This document shows, in pieces, positions 1 through 11,561 of a stretch of 64,000 nucleotides of DNA (the stretch's first letter is position 1; every line of letters begins with the position of its first letter). The notes beneath the pieces are model-generated. The model did no database searches and was not told the DNA's origin. It was given only the letters and a program-made list of their open reading frames with translations. The stretch lies in NCBI GenBank assembly GCA_033977485.1, contig CM066991.1:130343999-130407998 (forward strand). Direction: 5' to 3'. Both the position numbers and the translations under genes were made by a program. This stretch comes from Hydrangea macrophylla. Taxonomy: Eukaryota > Streptophyta > Magnoliopsida > Cornales > Hydrangeaceae.

Positions 1-40
1 CAGCAATTTGTTCCCTACACGTTCCATAATCTAGATCCAT
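1..40 (-). CDS. Dual-specificity protein phosphatase, 5' end only (copy A)
   Basis: Reading the minus strand from ATG at 40-38 gives MDLDYGTCREQIA before the window ends. The complete phosphatase at 18196-20085 starts MDLDIGIFRERLA, so this is the first exon of a paralogue whose body lies to the left of the window. An acceptor-like AG (43-44) sits two bases before the start codon, as in the other copy, and the upstream 1 kb aligns with the leader intron and 5'-UTR exon of that copy. Whether the gene is intact cannot be judged. The family removes phosphate from Tyr and Ser/Thr of substrates such as MAP kinases (family knowledge). Confidence 0.75.
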   Translation of the reverse strand, partial: MDLDYGTCREQIA

Positions 41-279
41 TGCTTGCAAGCAGGGCGATCTTTTCTCTTTGAAAAATTTTCAAGCTTTATTCGCAATTCA
101 ACAAATTCCTTGAACTTGAAATTTGTTTATTTCATCTTCAAATCTACGAGGACTACCAAAACAAAATATGGGGTAATATCAGTTTTGTCGAATGCTATTA
201 TGTCCTCATCTTTTGACTATTTGAGTAGAACATATAGAAATGAATGCAATAGAACCACAAGCACTCGTTACAACACTTA

Positions 280-548
280 ACCCAATTAAGTGTTGAAAAT
301 TTTCTCAGTAAAAAACTTTTCCAATGCCTTTGATAATGAGCCAATTAATTGAAAAAGCAGCCAAAAATCCATTGAAAACTTTACTGAAAAAATTCTACTG
401 AAATTAATCAATGAATCATGCAGTCTATTTCAATACTTGAAAAACTGTTTTCAGTATTATTGCAAACTCAATAGCTTAAAATTTTCAATACCTAAAATTC
501 AGCACTTAATTTATCATTACTTAATTTTCAAATTTATCAAACAAACCC
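280..548. mobile_element. MITE, TTA target site (aagtgttgaaaat family)
   Basis: TTA trinucleotides flank the block (277-279 and 549-551). The right end reads, on the minus strand, GGGTTTGTTTGATAAATTTG. The interior shares 'aattaagtgttgaa', 'cttaatttt' and 'atgaatcatgcagtctatttcaa'-type segments with 1287-1521, 58776-59049 and 62937-63330. The left end has lost a clear TIR. It lies in the leader intron of phosphatase copy A and is absent from copy B. PIF/Harbinger affiliation is inferred from the TTA duplication. Confidence 0.5.
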
Positions 549-716
549 TTACACTCCAGTACTAGAACAGGAATTTTATCACTACATCTATAAGAAGTGA
601 TGAAAATACAAGTGCAAACATTGACTATGTTAATCGGTCTGAATCGCATTCCTACGTTTAAACTCACAATCACCAACAAATAAGAAGGTTTACTAATGTG
701 TTTTAACAGTGTACGC

Positions 717-720
<4 letters not shown>

Positions 721-748
<28 letters not shown>
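721..748. repeat. (GT)n microsatellite
   Basis: Fourteen GT units, followed by an interrupted TA tract to about 775. Copy B of the duplication has no such tract at the matching place. Confidence 0.9.
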
Positions 749-1286
749 CTGTATATATATGGTGTATATATATACACGCACACGCGTTAATGCAATTTGA
801 AATATGAAGGAACATTTTGAAATCTCCATACGAATGCAAAACGAGGGCAATTCGACGAACAAGTTCCAATCAACAATTAAACAAAGATCAACATAAAACA
901 AGAACAATATCAAGAACTACACAACTACCGTGAAATTGATTAATGAACAATTGAGATAATCAGTCTTTCAAAGTGTCGATAGAAATTAGGGATTTTTGTA
1001 CAAAGATGATTAAAAGACTCACCCCTAACCTAAGACGCTATTGACTCAATTTACGGCGCACTTCCTCCTTTATTGCTGTTAAGTCGATGAGTAATGCTAG
1101 TGACACAACACATTCATTGTACAATATAAAACACAATATGGTTTTAAATGTTTGTACCATGTGCTATGTAAATGGTGCATAAGAAAGTGTGAAAAATTTA
1201 ACCAGCACAGAGTACAAGGCATTTAAAGTCCTGTTGTGCTTTGTGTTGTGCCTATAACATTACTCTAAGTCAATTGACTATCGCGT

Positions 1287-1521
1287 GGGTATGTTTGATA
1301 ACCAATTCTTTTTCAGCGCGTTTAATAACGTACCATTTAATTAAAAAAGAGACCAAAAAAACTAATGAAAACTTTAAGTGAAGAATCTCTACTGAAAATA
1401 ATCACTGAATGTATTCTATTTCAATAATTGAAGTACTGTTTTCACTATTACAAATTCAATAACTTAAAATTTTCAATACTTAATTTTCAACACTTAATTT
1501 TCAATTTTATCAAACGCACCA
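1287..1521. mobile_element. Degenerate MITE of the aagtgttgaaaat family
   Basis: Starts near 'gtatgtttgataacc' and ends in 'atcaaacgcaccag', an imperfect inverted terminal pair of the gtgcgtttgat type. The interior (1370-1500) closely matches 345-500: 'actgaaaataatcactgaat', 'ctatttcaataattgaagta'. No clean target-site duplication is visible. Confidence 0.45.
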
Positions 1522-1839
1522 GAGTTCACGAACAGAAATGCTACGCCCACATAGTGAACCACACAACGGGTAGCTAAGTAAAATTTTAAAACGTTTGTGG
1601 GATCCACAGAAAATAAAAACACCCATCTTTCTCTCATCTCTCTTTTACGTTCTGCAGGTGGAGGGAAACTAAAATGGCAGAATCCCCAAATTAGAACCCT
1701 AGCTTCATCTCCCTCCCAAACCCACATTTGACCGGTGTGACGGCGAAGGGCTGCGACGGGCAGTAGTACTCACTCTTTTTCTCAGTACTCTCTCTCTCTC
1801 TCACACAAATCATAAATACATATATATCTACTTCTACTA

Positions 1840-2160
1840 TATATAAAAGAGTCTATATTGCCTATGATTCCGTGCAATGTTGCAATTGATTGGAATGGCT
1901 GGGGTGCTACAACATGCTCTTCAACACGTCCAAGATTCCCCACTGCTGCCCCCTGTGGGAGTCCGGGCCGTGTCTCGAACTGTCTTATCACTTTCCTGGT
2001 TCACAACTAGCTCTATTTTCTCTTTCTCCTTTGGCTTTCAACACTAGAACTAGATCAAGTTACCTTTCAAACAGCGGATTAACAATTTTTCCATTTCAGT
2101 TCTGGGTTTATATAAAAGAGTCTATATTGCCTATGATTCCGTGCAATGTTGCAATTGATT
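1840..2160. repeat. Perfect 52-bp direct repeat around a 217-bp insert
   Basis: Bases 1840-1891 and 2109-2160 are identical over 52 positions, starting tatataaaagag and ending gcaattgatt. The 217 bases between (1892-2108) include the mitochondrial rRNA-like piece at 1929-1976. Terminal inverted repeats are absent, so this does not look like an ordinary transposon. A patchy insertion made during break repair explains it better (inference). Confidence 0.8.
1929..1976 (-). pseudogene. rrn18: Fragment of mitochondrial-type small-subunit rRNA (nuclear mitochondrial insert)
   Basis: The minus strand reads GAGACACGGCCC, then GGACTCCCACAGGGGGCAGC, then AGTGGGGAATCTTGGA. This is the universally conserved block around position 338-360 of bacterial-type 16S rRNA. 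'GGGGAATCTTGGAC' is the mitochondrial/alphaproteobacterial form, whereas plastid 16S has 'GGGGAATTTTCCGC'. I recalled these reference sequences from memory. Similarity stops abruptly on both sides, so only about 48 bases were captured. It is non-functional. Confidence 0.7.
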
Positions 2161-2404
2161 TTGCCTATTTCGGAGTTAATCAATTTGCTTTGTACTATTT
2201 GGTAAATTTCACTTGCGCTGACAACTTTCCAGCCGTATATTGACAAAATCTTCAAAGTTAAGTTGGGCCAACAATCTAAACCACCGGCCCTTGTGTTGTA
2301 GTCCATGATCCTCATAAGTGAAGACTACTTCCTGGTTGGGCCTATCATGGGCCTGTTAGCATCTATGACAGTTTCAATACAATCAAACTCAATTCAATCA
2401 CTAA

Positions 2405-3010
2405 GCTATAAGCTGTCGCCTCTATGAAAACCAATAATTACATAAAAGTTAATAACATTTCCAATATTACTGACAAGTGAACTCAAATTTGTTAATTTCA
2501 TATGTTAGCTAATTCACTTGTCCTTTTTGATAAGCTGTCACCTCTATGTATACCAATAATTACATAGAAGTTAATGACATTTCCAATATTAACGACAAGT
2601 GAAATCAATTTTGTCAATTTCATATATTAGCCAATTCACATGTCCTTTATGATAATTTTACTTGCTCAATTAAATGACTCAACTCGCCTCTATGTAAACC
2701 AATAATTATCTAGAAGTCAATAACATTTTCCAAATTATTGAGAAGGGAAAGACTTTATATCAATAATTAAAAAGAAGTCAATAACATTCTCAAAATTAAT
2801 GAGAAGGAAAACTTATATGAAAATGAAAAATATAATTAAAAAGAGGTCAATAACATTTTCAAAATTAATGAGAAGGAAAAACTTATATGAAGACCAAAAA
2901 TTTTCATGTCGACTTATTGACATTATACCAATAATTACAAAGAAGTCAATAATATTTCCAAATTCACTAAGAAGTAAAAACTTATATGAAAACGAAATTT
3001 TCCAAAATTA
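2405..3010. repeat. Degenerate tandem array
   Basis: Two copies of a unit of about 120 bp (near 2410-2525 and 2533-2645) share 'cctctatg', 'accaataattacat', 'ttaat-acatttccaatatta' and 'gacaagtga'. Shorter, more diverged units follow at about 2690, 2760, 2830 and 2930, with 'gaagtcaataacatt' and 'gagaaggaaaaactta' as recurring words. There is no coding potential. Confidence 0.7.
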
Positions 3011-3098
3011 TGCCAAAAGAAATAACTTGTAAATAATTACTTCCTCATCTCAATCTATGTGTTAGAATTATAGATAAGGAAAAAATTACAAATAGATA

Positions 3099-3238
3099 CT
3101 CCTTCGGTCCATTTTATGTGTCATTTTTCCTACCGTTTCAAAATTATTGTTTATTAGAAACTTTGAATATATGGAGATGGAAATAACTTATCAAAATATC
3201 ATTACTTACATGTGTGTAATGCAATCATTAGTGTTTTC

Positions 3239-3277
<39 letters not shown>

Positions 3278-3312
3278 GCAAATATGGATACATAAAATGG
3301 GACCACACGAAG
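3099..3312. mobile_element. Stowaway-like MITE (Tc1/Mariner type)
   Basis: Flanked by TA dinucleotides. The left end is CTCCTTCGGTCCATTTTATG. The right end, on the minus strand, is CTTCGTGTGGTCCCATTTTA. The CTCC..CGGTCC terminus and TA target site are typical of plant Stowaway elements. An AT microsatellite (3244-3274) lies inside. Confidence 0.6.
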
Positions 3313-3672
3313 TATTTTTGAATTAAATTTTGGAAGCATGGCTTACTCAAATTTCATTTTTCACCCTGTATTATTAATTGCAACACTTGAATGCCAAAAT
3401 TTGTGACACCCTATCATTTATAGACATTCATTAATAGCATTCAAAGAGAAATGACAGAATGGATCATGTGTAGGAATCACGTGCCTCAACAATACAAATC
3501 TGCATATAATATCACAAACTTTTCCTCTTTTACACAAGGCATGCATGTATCACAAATTTAATCCACATTTACCACCAAATTTGCAATTTCTCGATTTGGT
3601 TTGTCTTAGTTAGAAAATGGTTCAACCCTCCAAAATTCCAAATAGCGGTTGGGTTTGTCCTGCTGGAGTATC

Positions 3673-3902
3673 CCTTCATCATCCAACTTAGAAATTATAA
3701 TAATATGCTTCTCGCTTCACTTTTATCACTCTAGATTTCTCATCATTTGTGACATGTGTAGGGTACAGTCTTGTAATCCGTTAGCAGTATTCCTTCATCA
3801 TCCAACTTAAAAATTATGGTATTATACTATGCTTTTCGCTTCACTTTTATCTTGGTTTTTCATCATTTGTGACATGTACATGGTGCAGTCTTGTAATGCT
3901 AT
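3673..3902. repeat. Tandem duplication, period about 119 bp
   Basis: Copies at 3673-3791 and 3792-3902 both start 'ccttcatcatccaactta' and run through 'cgcttcacttttatc', 'tcatcatttgtgacatgt' and 'cagtcttgtaat'. A few substitutions and small indels separate them. Non-coding. Confidence 0.8.
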
Positions 3903-5194
3903 AGTTATAATTGGCTTCAACAAAAAGTCAACAAAAACACTAGCTACATATATTTACATACATGTCAATTTTTGTAAGGAAATTTACAGAATGATCATCT
4001 TTTGGCACAACCTTCTTCTTCATCTTCTTCTTTTTTTTTTTAATGGTTAATTTTATACTTTGATTACACACGTGCACATACACATGGTTTTATGCTTATA
4101 TTTTGTTCTTTTAGTTATAATTTATATCATCATAAATGGAGGTTTAATTCATAGGTAAGAGTTTGGTAGGGTAAAAATACAATAATCACGACAGCTAGAA
4201 CTCAATAAAGGGAAACACGTCACACCAATAATTACAAAAAACTAAAAAAATATGCACTTAAAATGTTACGGACTAATTATTAATCCTACGAGGGATGTGG
4301 TATTATTAGTCCCCTTAATAATAAAAGGTGTAACTAATAATCCACAATCTTGTGGAAAAGCTTAAGCTTTTACGATAGCAAAAGTGCTTAAGGTGACAAA
4401 AATAGTTACATAAATATTTATAAAATTATCAAATTATAATACTCTCACATACATTACTAACTTTTCCTCAATTTACACAAAGCGCGCATATATCACAAAT
4501 TTCATCCGCATTTACTAACGGGCACGCGCAACGCGTGTGCTACGCCCCTAGTATATATATATATATATATATAAATGTTCACAACCAGCAATTTTATTTT
4601 GAATGTTGTGATTGTGTATTTAGGTCAGTTGACTGGAGATCTTTTTTCGTCTTCTTGGGTCTTGAATGTTTAGAAGTACGAAATTCAATTTCTTTTTCAT
4701 TTGTTGTCTTTTCTCAGCCAACCAACTTGTTCGTTTTTTTTTTTTTTTGAAAGACTATAATGAAGTAAATTCACAAAATGAGGATCCATTAGCACGAAAG
4801 GCATTAAAACCGAGCATATCAGAAGTTCAAAACCAGAGCAGATCTCAACTAGGCCTTGTTGGTTAGTATTCTAATTGTTCAAGACTTGAGGTTCAGTTGA
4901 AATTAAGGTATATGTATATGTATAATTCTTAGATATGGAATTTCCCAATTCCGAAAATTCATTGACCAAGGACCACAATCCATCAAAACCTCAATCCACG
5001 GCACCACCCATTGACACCCACCAAACTAAAAACCTCCTTTTTTTTTTTTTTTACTTGCATTTTCTACCGGGATGCTAGTCTCGATATCATGGCTCTGCAA
5101 ATCTGATTTGGACATGGTCTCTATCATTTGCTTTCTTATAATTTATGTGTTGCAGCTAAAGGGTCAATTCAATTGAAAAGCAACTATGGTCTTA
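3903..5194. other. Intergenic, no gene seen
   Basis: AT-rich sequence with short TA (4551-4574) and T/A runs (4734-4749, 5038-5052). Open frames are short and low-complexity. I see nothing more that I can name. Confidence 0.5.
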
Positions 5195-5292
5195 GGGTGC
5201 GTTTGATTGCAAGGTAGAAAATAAGTTGAAAAGAAAATTTTTCCATAGAATTATTTTACTTGGAAAATTATTTCATGGAAATCAAATTTGGG

Positions 5293-5490
5293 GCTGTTTG
5301 ATTGCAATTATTTTCTGGCTGAAAAATCTAACATTTTTCATGGAAAAATCTAATTTTGCTGTTTGATTGCAATTATTTTTTGGCTGAAAAATCTAACATT
5401 TTTCATGGAAAAATCTAATTTTGCTGTTTGATTGTCACTATTTTTCAGTGACAAATGGTCATTTTTCATGGAAAATATATTTTTTGCTGT
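5293..5490. repeat. Tandem repeat, 65-bp unit
   Basis: Units begin with 'gctgtttgattg' at 5293, 5358 and 5423. The first two are almost identical over 65 bases and the third is partial and diverged. Subterminal repeats of this sort are common transposase-binding regions in TIR elements (inference). Confidence 0.75.
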
Positions 5491-7766
5491 TTGATTACAG
5501 TAAATTTCCATAGAAAATTAATAGTTTTCATTGAAAATTTACATTTTTTCAAGCAATTAACATATGAATTACAAACAAATAGTTTGAAAATGGTACAATT
5601 TCAACAACTAACCTATGAATCACAAACAACCAATTTGAAAATGATACAAATTCAAACAATTGAGATAAATAATCATTTCAATAGCCTATTTCACAAACAA
5701 TGGAAGCACAAGATGAAAATTAAAAGTACTTTTTTGGCTCCAAACTTCATTTAAACTTCAAGGCCCAATGGAAAAAACCAACACTTATCAAAGAAAAAGT
5801 AGAAGTACTCGTCAAAGTAAAAAGTCTCCATGAATGGTTTAATGTACTAAAACCCAAAATAAATTTGGCAGATCAGGCTGCAAATTCCCCTTCAAATTTC
5901 TTGCACCAGGCTTCTCCTAAAATAACATAAAAAGGGGAATTAAAATCAAGTTAAGTCATATAACTAACTTTAAAGGAGCCATAGAAACTGAAGTAAACTT
6001 AAACAACAAAGATTATTGTCCACAAGACAAATAAAGTTGAACAACAAAGATTGGATAGAGAAAATGTATGCATGAGCACACACATATATTATATATATAT
6101 AAAGACATCAAACTGCAATAGTATAGATATTGGGACATTAATGATTAATAACCTTATCCTGGTACAAAAGCAGCATTAGATGATACCAACATATTCATTT
6201 CTTTCTTATACAAGAAAAAAAGATCTACATAGCAAAATCACAAAGTAAATAAGAAAACAAATATTAATGGGCCAGCACCATTACATTAAACAATGCCAAT
6301 CAAGATTTAAAAATACCTAAAGGTGCTGCTGATATGGATCATGAGTTCAGAACATGATGACATGTTAATTGAAAAATCACAAGTTCAATTGGTTTGGTTG
6401 TCCCTTACTAATCCTATTGAGCATTTCGGCATCATTATATCAAACAAGATAAGAATGTTGCAGTTCTTAAATTCCCAAAAAAAAAAAAAAATGAACATTA
6501 CAAAGAAAACCCAAATTAAAATTTTGAAATTTAAGATTAGATAAGAGAGAATAAAAAATCACATGGCATTAGCTCAAGATGTTCCTGACATTAACGACGC
6601 CGTTCTGCGCGTTAGAGTTTGAGAATAATTGTAAACGCACACTAGGCAGGAAAAAGAGTAAAATGCTATGGCTGAGAACATTTCTGGGCTATGACCCCAA
6701 AAAAGGGGCAAATTACAGTAACACCCCCCTCATCTATGACTGTTTTTCAAATATCCCCTAAATTATGGACATGCATGGAAGCAAAAACCAAATCAAAGCC
6801 ACCATATCCACCAGAAATCGAATGATTAGCAATTTAATCTCAAGTTTCTAGAAACATTCAGGATGGGATAAATCGATATATATATATATAATCAGAAAAT
6901 GATAAACAAATTCGAAGAAAATCAGAAAATGATAAACAAATTCGAACGACCGAGGACTCGATTTCGTATACATATTCGATTTCGAGGATTCAATTTCATA
7001 TACACATTCGGTTTCATATATACACATTAGTTAAGCCTTGCACCAAAAATTGTCAGTATCTGTATATGTATATGTATGTCAGTCTGAATCAAAGGAAATG
7101 CCACTACAACAATTAAATATCAAGAGTTTTTTATTTTCAATGCAAGCAGCCATATCCAAATATTTAAAGCCTTTTGGAACACAAAATTCAGAGCCCCATG
7201 TCTTGCTATGTCTAAAATCAAAATCTTCTTCTCTAGTCTCTAAGCTATTCATTTCTATTAGCCGGGCAAATAGTAAGAAAGCACTTGACAGTCAATAATT
7301 TCTATTCATTTCTACTAGGCTCACCAAGGAGTACGATCAGTCACTGCACGGATCTTGAACTTTGAAATTAGTGCAAGATTGAACTAATTCCTATTTCTAG
7401 CAGTCAAATTTTTCTTTCTACTTCTAACTTCAATATAATGTAAGCAACAATAAGATGGGTTCCAACTTAAGGATTCCCAAAAAAAAAAAAAAAAAAAACA
7501 GTTTAGAATCTCCAAAGCACACGGCTAGTTAACCCCGGGTACGTGCACCTCTCAACTATCTTACTTCGGCCCTTGGATGTTGTTTATGTAATTTTATAAA
7601 GGTCCACATTTTAACTAGTGTGTGTAAGTTTTGCATAAAGAGTTGATGTGTGGGAGAGAGTCTCTCTTTTGGCTATGTTTGGTTGTCATCACATTCGCAA
7701 TCATCTAATCAATTCATTTCTCTTACTAGAGCTTTCATATGATTTAGGAGCAAGATCCGATACGAA
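5491..7766. other. Interior of TIR element, no gene recognised
   Basis: AT-rich sequence with poly-A and TA tracts (for example 6479-6490, 6871-6892, 7478-7498). Short open frames such as 7038-7298 have no recognisable domain. Confidence 0.4.
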
Positions 7767-8000
7767 ACTGAATGAGGCATATTTAGGATTTCATATGAAA
7801 AGTCAAATGAAAGTCTACTAAGGCAAAGTCATTTGTGCTTCTAGTGATTGAACTTCAAGGAAACAATGAGGTAAATTTGGTACAACTGAATGAGGTTTAT
7901 TTAGGATTTCATATGAAAATCTACTAAGGAAAAGTCATTTGTGCTTCTAGTGATTGAATTTCAAAGAAACAATGAGGCAAATTTGGTACATGACAGAACA
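7767..8000. repeat. Tandem duplication, period about 118 bp
   Basis: 'actgaatgagg' begins copies at 7767 and 7885. Both continue through 'tttaggatttcatatgaaa', 'aaagtcatttgtgcttctag' and 'aaacaatgagg'. A second local duplicate, 'tgggaaaatgaaaatgaaag', occurs at about 8021 and 8093. Confidence 0.75.
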
Positions 8001-8520
8001 AACTGAGAGAGATCAAATCAATGGGAAAATGAAAATGAAAGAGAATAATAATAAAAAAAAAAACAGTGCCATCCATTCAACGTCTGAATCTATGGGAAAA
8101 TGAAAATGAAAGAGAATAATAATGAGTACTTTGGAAATTATTAGGCTTTTGTTTTGCGAATCAAATTTGAGAAGCATAGCATTAGTAAATTGTTTATAAG
8201 AATAAAATTATTGAAGGCAACTCATCAATTAGCTACAAAAAATAATTTACAAGCATATTCAATCAAATGGGAAAAAACTTATACGCATTTGTGAATGATA
8301 AAAGAGATTAAAATCAAGCGAACGAAGATCAAACCTTTGTCTAAATCAGAACCACGAATCTTTGGCTTTGTCTGTGTTTAGAAACCTCCTCGAATGTCAA
8401 CTTTTCGAACTGATTCTGAAGCCACTACATCAAAACTCCTGTCAATTTGAAGGAACCAATTACAAAACCCTAGCGATGTGTGTGTATGGATGTGTATTGA
8501 TGTGTGTGTATATATCTGAA

Positions 8521-11370
8521 TGTAATAACCTGCATTTCCATCTGATTATTTGTATTTGCAGTTGACTAATTAAAATTCAATTTGAATTTCTATGTTTAAT
8601 CTGTATTGCTGATTTCATTTTATCTGCAATTCTCATGTTTAGAATTTTATTACTTGCTTCAAATTCTTTTTGGGGCTAAATTGTAATTTTATAAATTTTA
8701 GTAATACCTGTGTTGAATTTCAAATATGTATTTCAAAGACGGTGAAAATATTTTCTGTTAACTCACACTGTATTTTTATGAAACCAGAAAACAATTTCCT
8801 TCGTTAAAATGGATTTTTCGTATTTTTGTGGTGATCACCGCGCCACGAAAATACCAGTTTATGTCTAAAGCTGTTCGCTCTGTGTTAAAATTCCACAAAT
8901 TTTGGAAGTGATGTAGAGTTAGATTTGACATACACTCTATTTCCATTTATGGAAACTAATCATTGGTTTAGGCCTTGTTTGGCCATACCTTTCTTGTGTG
9001 TGTTAAGACATGCCTATAAGCTTCATTTCCCAAACAACTTAACTTTGACCCCTACTACTCTAACTTACCCTTTCAAAATCTGATAGTGTATATACGTATA
9101 TCCATTATATATATGCTGTGTATAATCTTATATATGTGTTTAACTAATTTAAATCCATTTGTTGAGTATATTAGAATTTACTTGGTCCCCAAGTTGTAGA
9201 GATTGGAGTCTATTTAACTCTCATCTCAGTCTCCATTTCATTTACATTTCTGGGTTTACAAACACAGAGAGAAAAAGAGAGAGCTTGAGAGTTTAAATTT
9301 CAGGAGAGAGAAAGCTTAATCCCCATAGCCAAAGCTTGGGTTTGAATTTTCCTATATTGTTTTCCTTCTCAACAATTCTTCAATCTCTAATCTTTGTGAG
9401 TATTTTAAACTCACTCTAAATGTAATTTTATGCTTAGTTACTGATTGTGTGTATGTATTGATAAACCACCATTGCTAATTTCGTCCATAGAAGCTTGAGC
9501 TTCAAAATCATAATTCTTCAAACCTTAATCAAAACTTGTTTTTAGAGTTGATTATGAAAGATGTTACATCATAGATGATATGTTTAAAGTTTTAGAACAT
9601 AATTTGTTCATATGAAATAGTTTATAAGAAATTAAGTTTTGACAACTTTTAGTTTTTTATAAAATTAAAGAGATATGGTTTGATTCATGTTTAATTGGTT
9701 ATGGATTCATAATCCTTGTGAGAGACCAAAGAGATCTATATATTACTTGTCATATTTAAATCGGAATCGCAAAATGGGTCAAAAGACCCCTTAAAACTGA
9801 AACAGGGGAAAACCAGCGAGGAAGACGAAGACACTGCCTGAACTCGCGCGCGCGTTCGCGCGAGCGAGGGTCGCGCAAGCGGACCGCGCGAGCAAGGTTT
9901 GGGTATTTTGGCAGTGAGAAAAGTTTATAAACAAAATTGAAAAATAGGCAGATCGCGCGAGCGACCCGCGCGCACGATCTGTGTGAATTTTGGCAAATAG
10001 AAAAGTTTTTATAATAAAACAAAATTTGGGCTTGTCGCGCGAACGGCCCGCCTGCGCGACCTTGGACAGTTTCTAGATTTTGTTTATTTTATGTTAAGGA
10101 ACTGTCTGGGTGATATACTATGAACCTTAAGGCTCTGTTTTGCGAAGATTGTTTAAACAGATTACGTTTTGGGTATGATTGGTCATTAAGAAAAGATTAT
10201 GAATTCAATTCTTTTCAAGCATACATTGTTATTATTCCTAGCAATTCATATGTTCTGTGAATAGTATGTGATATTCACGTGGAGTCAGTTGTACATGCAT
10301 GGTGTGTGGTAGTCAGAGTGGAAAAGAGTGTGTGGCTAAGATTGTGTTGTGGACACTCCCTGGTAATTGTGTACCAAAGTGTGACGTGTTGAGATTGCGG
10401 TGAGAGTATCTTTGTAATGCAACGGTGGCAAAACTGGACACTCTCTGACGCCCATGGTAGCGTTAAAGTGTGTGTCGCCGAACTTGGACATTCCCTGGCA
10501 CCCATGGTAGTGCTAAAGTGTGGCCTACGGACACTCCCTGGTACCCGAGTCTAGATACTGCGTAAGATTATCTCCGGTATTTGCGTGGCGGATTAGGTAC
10601 TAAAGTGTGACGCATTGGACACTCCCTGGTACCTCGGACCAAAGTGTGAGGCAAACTGGACATTCCCTGCCACCCCTGTGCTAAAGTGTGGCTATCGGAG
10701 TATTACAAGGATACTGGTGTGAGATAGTGGGTTGTTGTGTTTGTCGAGAGAAAAGAGTCGATAAGATGAGATGGTGCATTGTTTTTCATACACGGTCACA
10801 TATATATGAATTAAAGCTTTCAAATGATCTTGTGGTTGTTTTCTAAGAATGAACTCTTTACTTTAATGAAAACTTGTTAAATTAAATGAGAATTAAAAAA
10901 ATGGTAAATGAGTATGTGTTACATTCAAAGTTATGTTTTTAATACTCACCAGCTTCTTGAAGCTGACGGCGTTGATGCATCCTGGACATTCGTGTCTAGG
11001 CTTTTCAGGTTATGACTATGCTGGGCCCTATGACTACGCTAACTGAGAATGGCTGCTTTTGGAAGACAAAACTGTAATCATATCCTATGCTTTAATTTAC
11101 TAACTGAATTCTGTAATAAGGATGACTGTAAGTTTGTAACAGACGATAGATATTGTTTTGTTTTAAGGCGGCTTGTGCCTTAGTTGACCCCGTATTGTAA
11201 TATGTAATAAGTTAGAAAAAAATATTTGTAAGCGTTGATCGCTCTGCTCTGATTATTATGTTTTTGTTGTTGACATTTGGGACGGAATCGATCCTTCAAA
11301 CTGTCATGACCTACGGGTCCATAAAGGAAATTAAACGCTTTCCATATTTATGCTACGTCGGGGCGTGACA
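8521..11370. mobile_element. Long solo LTR (or LTR-only derivative), 2.85 kb
   Basis: Starts TGTAATAACCTG and ends GTCGGGGCGTGACA, that is TG...CA ends with a short TGT/ACA inverted pair. It is flanked by a perfect 5-bp target-site duplication CTGAA (8516-8520 and 11371-11375). The sequence on the two sides rejoins as one run of 'gcgatgtgtgtg' repeats. No gag, pol, primer site or second LTR is visible inside, so a solo LTR of a long-LTR Ty3 element is the simplest reading. It contains GC-rich CpG-dense stretches (9840-10070) and an internal repeat field (10270-10700). Confidence 0.7.
10270..10700. repeat. Short interspersed repeat field inside the solo LTR
   Basis: The words 'ggacactccctgg', 'ggacattccctgg' or 'ggacactctctga', each paired with 'aaagtgtg', recur at least eight times at irregular spacing of about 40-90 bases. 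Between them are variants of 'cacccatggtagtgct'. No protein-coding pattern is seen. Confidence 0.75.
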
Positions 11371-11516
11371 CTGAATCTATAGCGATGTGTGTGCATATGT
11401 ATCTGTGATTCTGTAGCGATGTATATGTGTATATATATGTATCGATGTGTGTGTATGTATATGTATCGATCTGTAGAGGGAGAGAGAGAGAGAGAGTAGA
11501 TGTGTGCGAGTGTGTG

Positions 11517-11520
<4 letters not shown>

Positions 11521-11558
<38 letters not shown>
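11521..11558. repeat. (AG)n microsatellite
   Basis: Nineteen AG units. A shorter GA tract lies at 11479-11497. Confidence 0.9.

Positions 11559-11561
<3 letters not shown>

Larger units (their letters stand above)
43..1022 (-). other. Leader intron of phosphatase copy A
   Basis: On the minus strand a consensus-like donor GGG|GTGAGT lies at 1023/1022 and an acceptor AG at 44-43, just before the start codon. Both sites have counterparts at the same relative places in copy B (21152 and 20089). Transcribed sequence before the donor (1023 to about 1085) matches the copy B leader exon in patches. The intron holds a MITE (280-548), a GT repeat (721-748) and the empty site of the hAT element found in copy B (634-641). 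No transcript was available, so the exact ends are inferred. Confidence 0.5.
1..1085. repeat. Segmental duplication, copy A (pairs with 20044-21210)
   Basis: Long collinear matches tie this block to 20044-21210. Examples are the stretch around the start codon and 'cttgaaaaattttcaa' (1-130), the target region near 630-680, and 880-1075 including 'aactacacaactac' and 'aaaagactcacccctaa'. Differences are substitutions plus separate MITE insertions in each copy. The orientation is the same in both, so this is a tandem duplication with a unit of about 20 kb. Confidence 0.8.

Noticed and set aside
521..913. Minus-strand open frame of 130 codons
   Set aside because: It runs through the GT microsatellite (TH-repeat peptide) and a MITE, and copy B of the duplication does not keep it open.
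1929..1976. Possibility of a plastid or bacterial 16S gene
   Set aside because: Only about 48 bases match, and the GGGGAATCTTGG form is mitochondrial rather than plastid. Plant sequence on both sides argues against contamination.
9756..10022. Arg-rich minus-strand frame
   Set aside because: Arises from the CpG-rich part of the solo LTR. Composition is biased and there is no recognisable family.
10270..10700. CRISPR-like array
   Set aside because: The repeat words are irregularly spaced and variable, in a plant LTR. There are no unique spacers of constant length.
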